From positions 4,430,618-4,494,617 of the forward strand of contig NZ_PDCM01000002.1 of assembly GCF_008634025.1 (NCBI RefSeq): a stretch of DNA of 64,000 bases, read 5' to 3'. Of this stretch, positions 57,905-64,000 are shown piece by piece; within the stretch, counting starts at the first letter, position 1, and every line of letters starts with the position of its first letter. Position numbers and translations under genes: made by a program. The DNA comes from Streptomyces albofaciens JCM 4342. Lineage in GTDB: Bacteria > Actinomycetota > Actinomycetes > Streptomycetales > Streptomycetaceae. The notes beneath the pieces were generated by a model. The model did not search any database. It had not been told where the DNA came from and was given only the letters and a program-made list of their open reading frames with translations.

Positions 57905-58240
57905 ATGACCCGCACCGCCGACGCCGAGCCGTTCACGGTCAACGACGTACGCGACGCCCTCGACTTCAACGCCGGCACCGCCTCGCTAGCCCTGCTCACG
58001 CTCCGCGACATCCTGCTCGGCTGCACCTCGCTCACCCCCGAGCGCGCCCTCGCCACCGCCCGTATCCTGCTCGCCGCTCACACCCGCGAACTTGCCGCCC
58101 TCGCCCGCCAGCACATCGACGACTACCGCGACGAGCACGGCGTGACCCGCCGCACCCGCGGCCTGCTCACCGGAATGCAGGCCATCCGCCGACGCCTCGA
58201 CCAGCACGCCGCCGACCTCGACGAGCAGGTCACCCGATGA
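57905..58240 (+). CDS. Prophage protein, 111 aa
   Basis: An all-helical small protein (FTVNDVRDALDFNAGTASLALLTLRDILLG, in part; LAALARQHIDDYRDEHGVTRRTRGLLTG). There is no recognised domain. Its ATG follows AGGAGC. ATGA overlap links it to the next gene. Confidence 0.6.
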   Translation: MTRTADAEPFTVNDVRDALDFNAGTASLALLTLRDILLGCTSLTPERALATARILLAAHTRELAALARQHIDDYRDEHGVTRRTRGLLTGMQAIRRRLDQHAADLDEQVTR

Positions 58241-58704
58241 GCCGCCGCCGCGCCGACCGCAAGCAGCGCACCGCCGAGCGCACCGCCCGCCGCGACAGCC
58301 TGCTCGTGCTGCTCTCCCGCGTCCAGCGTCACGGCACCCTCACCCCCGCCGAGGCCGCCCTACTGCGTGCCCACGTCGAGGCCGAGATCACCGAAGCCGA
58401 CCGCTACCGTGCCGAGGCCGGCGGACAGCAGGCCGCCGTACGCCGCGAACAGCAGCGCCTCGCCGCCGCCGAGGCCGCCATCGTCGAGGCCGAGGCCGAA
58501 GCGGCACGCCATGCGGCCGACCACGCCGCCGCGTGCCAGCAGATCGCCGCCATGCACGCCGCCGCCGTCGGCGAAGTCCGAGGCCCCCGCCGCGGCATCG
58601 TCGAGGACGTAGCCGACATCCGCCAACGCGCGCTGGACGCCGAGGAACAACTCGCGGCGTACCGGGCCGTGTACGGGCACGGCACCCACGAACACCAGCA
58701 CTGA
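58237..58704 (+). CDS. Prophage coiled-coil protein, 155 aa
   Basis: Long Ala/Glu/Arg helices with heptad character (RREQQRLAAAEAAIVEAEAEAARHAADHA, in part). The N-terminus is strongly basic (MSRRRADRKQRTAERTARR). It is coupled to the gene before it. The function is unknown. Confidence 0.6.
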   Translation: MSRRRADRKQRTAERTARRDSLLVLLSRVQRHGTLTPAEAALLRAHVEAEITEADRYRAEAGGQQAAVRREQQRLAAAEAAIVEAEAEAARHAADHAAACQQIAAMHAAAVGEVRGPRRGIVEDVADIRQRALDAEEQLAAYRAVYGHGTHEHQH

Positions 58705-58721
58705 CCACCGGAGCAACCACC

Positions 58722-59567
58722 GTGACACCCAGCCTCGCCCCCTCGCCCGTCGCCGCCCGCGCCCGAGAGGACTTGACAGCGATCCGCACCCAGTGGGGCG
58801 ACCTGCTCGCCGCCATCGAGCGCCGCCCGGCCGCCGAGTGGCCACCGCGTGAGGCCCGCGGCTTCCTCGACCAACTCGCCACCGACAACGACGGACCGAC
58901 CGGCGACGACATAGCGATCGAGCACCACGTAGAGAGGCTGGCACTGGCCGCGCGCGCCCACCCCGCGCCCCTAAACCTCGCCGCCCTCGACGCCACCGTT
59001 GAGGTTCGCGAGTCGCTGTTCACCCTCGCCGACCGCGTCGCCGACCAGGTCCAGCGCCCCGTACGCCGCGTACCGCACCCGGCCCACCCCGTGCGCAGCG
59101 TCGAGGACGCGCGGGACCGTACCGACCCGGCACGCTGGCACCTGCCCACGCACAGCGCATCGGTCACCGGCCGCGCCGCATCCTCCGGCAGCCGCGCGCA
59201 CGGATTGCACTGGGCCGCCGTATGGCTCGAAGGCCGGGCCCTTAACGAGCCCGCTGCCGACCTGTTCGCGCCGACGCCGCCACGCCTGCTCGACGAGATC
59301 GCCGCCACCGCGCGCCGCGCGCGCCTCACCATCGAGCGAGCCCTCAACCTCGACCGGCGCACGACCCCGCTCCCCGACCCGTGCCCATGGTGCGGCGGAC
59401 AGCTCATCGGCTATACCCAGCCCGGCGTCGAGGCCGTCGTCGAATGCTCGACCGGCCCGGAGTGTGAGGCGCCCGTCGACCTTGACAGCCGCCGGCGCCG
59501 TGCGTGGTGGGGGCCGGATCTGACTGCGCTGTGGCCTGTCCTCGAAGCGAGTCGACAGGCCGCGTAG
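58722..59567 (+). CDS. Prophage protein with a C-terminal zinc ribbon, 281 aa
   Basis: The N-terminal two thirds are helical (LTAIRTQWGDLLAAIERRPAAEW, LTIERALNLDRRTTPLP). The C-terminus has a zinc-ribbon-like pattern CPWCGGQLIGYTQPGVEAVVECSTGPEC (in part) with four Cys. GTG is preceded by CGGAGCAAC. A terminator follows, so it ends this transcription unit. The role is unknown; many actinophages carry a similar protein before the late switch. Confidence 0.6.
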   Translation: MTPSLAPSPVAARAREDLTAIRTQWGDLLAAIERRPAAEWPPREARGFLDQLATDNDGPTGDDIAIEHHVERLALAARAHPAPLNLAALDATVEVRESLFTLADRVADQVQRPVRRVPHPAHPVRSVEDARDRTDPARWHLPTHSASVTGRAASSGSRAHGLHWAAVWLEGRALNEPAADLFAPTPPRLLDEIAATARRARLTIERALNLDRRTTPLPDPCPWCGGQLIGYTQPGVEAVVECSTGPECEAPVDLDSRRRRAWWGPDLTALWPVLEASRQAA

Positions 59568-59592
59568 GGCGGTCACCCTACAACTACCCACC

Positions 59593-59620
59593 GGGGCGCC
59601 GACGTTGAGCGGCGCCCCTT
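59593..59620 (+). terminator. Terminator of the early region
   Basis: GGGGCGCCG (59593-59601) pairs with CGGCGCCCC (59610-59618), followed by TTT. This is a classical rho-independent hairpin after the zinc-ribbon protein gene. Confidence 0.8.
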
Positions 59621-59642
59621 TGTGTATCCATTTGTGAAACCC

Positions 59643-59719
59643 CTTGTGTAGCAGCAACACAAGCCGCTACAGTGAGGCTCGCCGGACCTCACCCGGCGAC
59701 CTGCCGGACCTCACCCGGC
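59643..59719 (+). promoter_or_regulatory. Promoter with inverted repeat and leader direct repeats
   Basis: TTGTGT (59644-59649) and TACAGT (59668-59673) with 18-bp spacing resemble a SigA-type promoter. CTTGTGT-7-ACACAAG (59643-59663) is a perfect inverted repeat covering the -35 region. Downstream, GCCGGACCTCACCCGGC occurs twice (59681-59697 and 59703-59719), each capable of a small hairpin in the leader. Confidence 0.6.
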
Positions 59720-59745
59720 ACACCACGACCAAGGGAGCAAGCCCC

Positions 59746-61137
59746 ATGGACATCTACCGCCCCGCCAACCCCCGCAGCCGCGGCGCCGGCCACTACCGCC
59801 GCCCCGGCACCTCCGCGAGCTACTGCGGGCGCACCCTCGAAGCCAAGCCCACCGAAGACCGGTACGTGAACGGCGTGTGCCAGGTGTGCGCCAAGGCGGA
59901 GCAGCGCGACCGCGTCGCCGCCGAGCAGACCGTCGCCGACCGCGACATCCACGGCCCCACCCTCCGTGAGCGCGCCGGTGTCCGGTACGCCACTGTCGGC
60001 AAGGGCCGCCGAGTGCACTACTCGCCCATGACCGACGAGACCCTGTGCGGGCGCGAGGTCACCGAGTACACCGACGGCCTCGACGACCAGGCCCCCGAAC
60101 TGTGCGCCCCGTGCGTCCGGGCCGCCGAGGAGCGCGCCTATGCCCGCGCCCTCGCCGCCGCCTCGCCCCTCGCCGCCGCCGCGGTCGACCTCGCCGAGAC
60201 CGTCGAGCAGGCCGACACCGAGCAGGCCACACCCCCGGCCGATGAGGCGACCCCAAACCCCGGTTTCCTGGTCGATCCGTGGACATGGATTCGGCGCCCG
60301 TCAAGCAGCAACGGCACGCGGCGGAGTGAGGCCGAGGCCGCCCGTGCACGCAGCAACCGCGCCGCCGAGCGTGTACGCACGAACCCCGACCCGACCGACC
60401 CCGAATGGCGCGCCGCCCTCGCCGAGCTGGGGACCGCCCTCGACCAGTGGCGGGAGGCCGACCCGATCGCCCGCGAGGCTATCGACGCCGAGCAGGCCAG
60501 CGACGAGGACGAGGCCGCCGGCACATGGCGTGAGGAGTGGATAGGCGAGCAGCCGACCGACGATGCCCTGTTCACCATCGAGTCGCCCGTCGAGCAGGGC
60601 GCGCTATTCGCTCCCGGTTCCCGCGTCGTGTGCGCCGACGGCGTCGAGCGCACCATCGAGGACACGGTCAAGCGCACCGGCGAACCGACCCGCGTCGTCG
60701 TCGAGGGAGGCGCCGAGTGGATCGCCGGCAACTGCCAACCCGCCGAGCAGGCGCCCGACCTCCGTGTGATCGAGGGTGTTGTCGTGACGCACGCTGGTAC
60801 CGCCAAGGGAAGCGCCCCGAAGGACGCTGCGAACCCGGACGTGATCGCCGCACGCGAAGCCTTGACGCCGCTTCGCCCCGCCACGCTCACCGACCGACAC
60901 GACTTCTCCGAGCCCAACGACGACGAGCGCGACGTACGTGGGTACGTCATCGACCCCCGCGGACATGGCTGCGTCGCCCTTTACTGGCTCGAAGAGGGGC
61001 GCAACATCCGGCGTGACGACCCGTGGCACGGCCCGTGCCTCGACATCCTCGCCGACAAGATCAAGGCCGCCGGGTGGAAGACGGAACGCATGTTGCGATC
61101 CTCGCAGTGCGTTTTCGCCTACCGGCCCACCGAGTAA
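59746..61137 (+). CDS. Prophage protein with Cys-x2-Cys zinc sites, 463 aa
   Basis: The N-terminal 140 residues carry two zinc-like modules: SYCGRTLEAKPTEDRYVNGVCQVCAK (in part) and ETLCGREVTEYTDGLDDQAPELCAPCVR (in part), each Cys...Cys-x2-Cys. The remainder is acidic and partly disordered, with a C-terminal globular part (GYVIDPRGHGCVALYWLEEG). It has its own promoter. AGGGAG precedes the ATG. I do not recognise the family; the paired zinc modules suggest nucleic-acid or protein binding. Confidence 0.6.
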   Translation: MDIYRPANPRSRGAGHYRRPGTSASYCGRTLEAKPTEDRYVNGVCQVCAKAEQRDRVAAEQTVADRDIHGPTLRERAGVRYATVGKGRRVHYSPMTDETLCGREVTEYTDGLDDQAPELCAPCVRAAEERAYARALAAASPLAAAAVDLAETVEQADTEQATPPADEATPNPGFLVDPWTWIRRPSSSNGTRRSEAEAARARSNRAAERVRTNPDPTDPEWRAALAELGTALDQWREADPIAREAIDAEQASDEDEAAGTWREEWIGEQPTDDALFTIESPVEQGALFAPGSRVVCADGVERTIEDTVKRTGEPTRVVVEGGAEWIAGNCQPAEQAPDLRVIEGVVVTHAGTAKGSAPKDAANPDVIAAREALTPLRPATLTDRHDFSEPNDDERDVRGYVIDPRGHGCVALYWLEEGRNIRRDDPWHGPCLDILADKIKAAGWKTERMLRSSQCVFAYRPTE

Positions 61138-61146
61138 CCCCCGACA

Positions 61147-61171
61147 GGCCCGCCCCGGTCAGGGGCGGGCC
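61147..61171 (+). terminator. Hairpin after the zinc-module protein
   Basis: GGCCCGCCCC (61147-61156) and GGGGCGGGCC (61162-61171) form a perfect 10-bp stem between the two genes. Confidence 0.7.
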
Positions 61172-61196
61172 CCGTCTTACCCACAGGAGCAGCAAC

Positions 61197-61889
61197 GTGC
61201 CCGACAACCAGACCTCCAAGCAGAGCAACGAGCCGACTGCAACGCCCCCTGATGAGCGCCCGAGGACTTCGGGGGAGATCAGCCGTCACGTGCGGCGTAA
61301 CCCGTCGAAAACCGCACCTTCCCTCGGGAAGGTGTATGAGCAGATTCGCGCGGTGATGGATCAGTACGAACGAGAGTCGGCAGCCGCACGCGCCCTCGCA
61401 GGCGACCCCAACCCGACCGACGCCGACCCCCTCGAATACGTACAGGAGATCGCCGAGCACTACGCCCAGCGCGACCAGCGCCCCGGCTACGTCAACCAGC
61501 TCGCCGACGAGCTGAGCCTCGACGACGTGCGCACGCTCCGCCTCGCCGGCGAAGCCGCCCAGGCCGCCACGCCCCGTGTGATCATGCGCGAGGCCAACCG
61601 CGGCAAGCACCCGCGCCAGATCGCCGACGAAATCGGCCTCACCGAATCCCGCGTGTACGGCATCATCCGCGAAGAGCGCCGGAAGGCCGCTCGCTTCTGG
61701 ATTGAGCGCGGCCTCGACAACGACGCCGCGAGCGATACTGACCCGCGCGAATCCCTCGCCCGCCTTGAGGCGGACCTCGCCAACACGCCCGAGAAGGACC
61801 GCGCGGCGGTCGAGCAGTACCTCGCCGACTTTCGTAAGGCCATCGAGGAGCGGGAAGCCAAGCAGCGCACCACCGGCGATCAGCAGTAG
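61197..61889 (+). CDS. Prophage HTH protein, 230 aa
   Basis: A disordered N-terminus precedes helical segments and an HTH near GKHPRQIADEIGLTESRVYGIIREERRKA (in part, about residues 142-170). It is a plausible late-gene or packaging regulator, standing just before the terminase genes. GTG follows AGGAGC. Confidence 0.65.
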   Translation: MPDNQTSKQSNEPTATPPDERPRTSGEISRHVRRNPSKTAPSLGKVYEQIRAVMDQYERESAAARALAGDPNPTDADPLEYVQEIAEHYAQRDQRPGYVNQLADELSLDDVRTLRLAGEAAQAATPRVIMREANRGKHPRQIADEIGLTESRVYGIIREERRKAARFWIERGLDNDAASDTDPRESLARLEADLANTPEKDRAAVEQYLADFRKAIEEREAKQRTTGDQQ

Positions 61890-61897
61890 CAGCAGCG

Positions 61898-61935
61898 CGG
61901 GCCCGTACTGGCGACCTCACCGCCGTACGGGCCCG
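61898..61935 (+). terminator. Hairpin after the HTH gene
   Basis: CGGGCCCGTAC (61898-61908) and GTACGGGCCCG (61925-61935) pair perfectly 9 bp after the stop codon. The following 185 bp contain a relatively A+T-rich stretch (62050-62075) that may be the late promoter or packaging site; nothing can be assigned. Confidence 0.65.
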
Positions 61936-62120
61936 ACTAACCACGATGGGAGCAAGCCCCACCGCGGCCGGCACCAACCCTACCCAGCCGCCGGGCGACC
62001 GGACGCGCGGCGCCTCGCGCGCGCCCGACCCACGACCCCGCTTGCAGGCCGTTATCAATCTGTGATCTAATTCGGGGCGTCCCCAGCGTGCCCGAAAACG
62101 GACGCACGGGGCCCCTCGCA

Positions 62121-62154
62121 ACGCCCCGCCACCATCCCCCCGGTGGCGGGGCGT
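62121..62154 (+). terminator. Perfect 13-bp hairpin before the terminase genes
   Basis: ACGCCCCGCCACC (62121-62133) and GGTGGCGGGGCGT (62142-62154) pair perfectly and are followed by TTCGCTT, 36 bp before the small-terminase start. It is a terminator or a packaging-region structure. Confidence 0.7.
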
Positions 62155-62189
62155 TTCGCTTGCCCAACCCGTGCAGGAGGTGACACCCC

Positions 62190-62714
62190 ATGGCGCGCCC
62201 CATCACTGACACAGACCGCGCCGCGGTGCGCCGCCTGCATGGACAGGGCAAGGCCCGCAACGAGATCGCCCGCGCCATCGGGCGCAGCCCGTCGACCGTG
62301 TCCAAGATCGCCGCCGCCTTCGAACCGCCCCTCACCTTCGAGCGGGGGCCCGAGGTCGTCGCCGCCACCGAAGCGCGTCGCATCGACCTCGCCGCCCGCC
62401 GTGCCCAGCTCGCCGAGGCCCTGCACGTCGACGCCGAGCGTCTGCGGGCGCAGCTATGGGAGCCCACCACCTACGGGGAGTTCGCGGGCCGCGATGGTGA
62501 GTGGCACGAGGCGTACCTCGACAAGCCGAGGTTCGCTGATCAGCGCGCCATCATCGCCGCGGCCGGCACCGCCATCCAGCAGTCACTACGCCTCGCCCCG
62601 GCCGAGGGCGGCGAGGGCGCCGACCAGGTCCGATCGATGCTCGGCACGCTCGGCGAAGCGTTGGCCCGCGCCGCCGGCGACCCGGACGACGATGGAGGCG
62701 CCGACGGGGGGTGA
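62190..62714 (+). CDS. Terminase small subunit
   Basis: 174 aa. An N-terminal HTH (TDRAAVRRLHGQGKARNEIARAIGRSPSTVSKIAAAF, in part) is followed by a helical region with RRAQLAEALHVDAERLRAQLW, the layout of actinophage small terminases that bind the packaging site. AGGAGGTGACACC gives a very strong ribosome-binding site. The large subunit follows 3 bp later, which supports the assignment. Confidence 0.83.
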   Translation: MARPITDTDRAAVRRLHGQGKARNEIARAIGRSPSTVSKIAAAFEPPLTFERGPEVVAATEARRIDLAARRAQLAEALHVDAERLRAQLWEPTTYGEFAGRDGEWHEAYLDKPRFADQRAIIAAAGTAIQQSLRLAPAEGGEGADQVRSMLGTLGEALARAAGDPDDDGGADGG

Positions 62715-62717
62715 GCG

Positions 62718-63910
62718 TTGCTCAACCTCGACGCGCTTCCCCTCTCCCGCAAACAGCTTCGCTCGGTCGGGCAGGCCACGGCCCGGATCAACCTGTGGCA
62801 TGGGTCCGTACGGTCCGGCAAGACGATCGCGTCTCTGCTGGCATTCGTCATCGCGGTTGCTACCGCGGGCCCGTCCGGTCTGATCATCGTCTGTGGGCGC
62901 AGCCTCCAGACGATCGAGCGCAACGTGCTCGAACCCCTGCAAGACCGGGCCCTGTTCGGGCCCCTCGCCCGGCACATCGTCCACACCCGCGGCGCCACCA
63001 CCGCAACGATTCTCGGGCGCACCGTCCACCTGATCGGTGCCGCCGACGCCCGCGCCGAGGGCAGGCTCCGCGGCCTGACCGCGCAGCTCGCCTACGTCGA
63101 TGAGGCCACCCTGGTCCCCGAGGGTTTTTGGACGCAGCTCCTCGCACGTCTGTCCGTGCCGGGCGCGCGCCTGTACGCGACGACGAACCCGGACTCGCCG
63201 CGGCACTGGCTCAAGACGCAGTATCTCGACCGCGTCGGCGAGCTGAACCTGCGCGCGTGGCACTTCCGCCTGTCCGACAACCCGTCGTTGTCGGCCGAGT
63301 ACGTCGCCGACCTCGCCGCCGAATACGTCGGTCTGTGGCGACGGCGGATGATCGACGGGGCGTGGTGCGTCGCTGAGGGCGCCATCTACGACATGTGGGA
63401 CCAGGCGCGCCACGTCGTCACGGACCTGCCGGACATGCGCCGGTATCACGTCGGCATCGACTACGGCACGACGAACCCGTTCGCCGCCGTCCTGTTGGGC
63501 GAGGGAGTCGACGGCCGGCTGTACGTGGCCGCCGAGTGGCGCCATGACTCCCGCGCCACGCACCGCAGCATGACCGACGCGCAGTACAGCGCCGCCGTAC
63601 GGGAATGGCTGGCCGAGTGGTCCCACCCGTCCGCCGGCCCGGACGACCAGGGCGTGACGCCGCATCCGGCATTCGCTCTGTGTCGAGCCTGCTCGCCGCC
63701 GGCCGCCTGCTCGTACACGAGTCGTGCGAGGGCCTGCTCGACGAACTGCCTGGCTACAGCTGGGATCCGAAGGCCACCGCGCGTGGTGAGGACGCCCCCT
63801 TGAAGGTCGACGACCACTCGTGCGACGCGTTGCGGTACGTCATCCACTCGACCGCTCACGAGTGGCGCCACCTTCTCACCGCACCACCGAAGGAGGCTGC
63901 CGCCGCGTGA
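62718..63910 (+). pseudogene. Terminase large subunit with internal deletion and frameshift
   Basis: Residues 1 to about 315 are intact: Walker A LWHGSVRSGKT (residues about 27-36), Walker B AYVDEA (Asp128-Glu129) and the first nuclease Asp in VGIDYGTTNPFA (Asp248). Near 63665 the frame runs into REWLAEWSHPSAGPDDQGVTPHP. The true continuation GIRSVSSLLAAGRLLVHESC...DELPGYSWDPKA...VDDHSCDALRY is in the adjacent frame to 63910. The roughly 30 residues normally between these parts, with the VDPSAASF nuclease motif, are missing altogether. A deletion that is not a multiple of three explains both. TTG start at 62718; the unshifted frame ends at 63803. The packaging motor should be inactive. Confidence 0.85.
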
Positions 63911-64000
63911 TGACTGTCCACATGCCCGTGTCGCTCACCGTCGGCGACCACACCGGCAACCTCGGCACTCTGAGCCTCACGCCCCGCGACAACATCGGTG
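63910..64000 (+). CDS. Start of a late prophage gene (cut by window end)
   Basis: ATG at 63910 overlaps the terminase stop (TGATG) and opens MTVHMPVSLTVGDHTGNLGT... to the window edge. Only 30 codons are visible. A portal gene usually follows the terminase, but these residues do not identify one. Confidence 0.5.
   Translation, partial: MTVHMPVSLTVGDHTGNLGTLSLTPRDNIG

Noticed and set aside
63600..63910. Programmed ribosomal frameshift in the terminase gene
   Set aside because: No slippery sequence is evident and a conserved segment of about 30 residues is absent, which frameshifting cannot explain.

Overview
The window is a Streptomyces chromosome segment. The DNA is about 70% G+C with strongly GC-biased third codon positions. 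It carries genus hallmarks: the adjacent sporulation sigma factors SigN and SigF, a chaplin, a subtilisin-inhibitor-like protein and dense antibiotic-type regulator/efflux pairs.

Layout. (1) 1-13,100: a small membrane protein, a Dabb-fold protein, sigN-sigF, secreted proteins and lipoproteins, a trypsin-like protease coupled to an ankyrin protein, a CatB-type acetyltransferase, a cupin, a DUF4097/regulator divergon and a GntR-linked pair. (2) 13,300-23,900: three regulator-controlled resistance-like units. These are a Rox-like FAD monooxygenase with a divergent TetR gene; an operon of MarR, an efflux pump fused to carboxypeptidase-regulatory-like repeats, and a YceI protein; and an MFS pump with TetR. 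A chaplin lies among them. (3) 23,958-30,444: a four-gene operon of response regulator, histidine kinase, GT2-GtrA polyprenyl-phosphate sugar transferase and GT39 membrane glycosyltransferase, which looks like signal-controlled envelope glycosylation. (4) 30,859-36,783: an FMN reductase, a secreted zinc metalloprotease, a frameshifted DUF2797 gene coupled to a GlxA/AraC regulator, and a quinone reductase. (5) 36,845-39,730: three tRNA genes (fMet, Arg, Ser). A low-G+C secreted protein resembling the nucleotidyl-cyclase toxins of the anthrax edema factor/CyaA/ExoY type lies between the first two, abutting an IS630 scrap. (6) 40,113-46,193: an SSI-like inhibitor and a 1502-residue PAS/kinase-like/receiver protein whose kinase active site is degenerate. 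(7) About 47,160 to the right edge: the left part of a serine-integrase prophage.

The prophage runs from integrase and repressor through a tightly overlapping early operon (ERF annealing protein, HNH proteins, SSB) to the terminase genes. It appears to sit inside an acyl-CoA synthetase gene. The 5' 231 codons of that gene have phage-like codon use and the rest has host-like codon use, so the phage seems to supply a replacement 5' half. Three promoters in the prophage share one module in which the -10 box, the repressor operator and an ATG are superimposed, which suggests leaderless transcripts. The large terminase has lost about 30 codons plus the reading frame, so the prophage is probably defective.

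Short tandem repeats (12-30 bp units) recur at many intergenic or gene-end positions and are a notable property of this genome segment.
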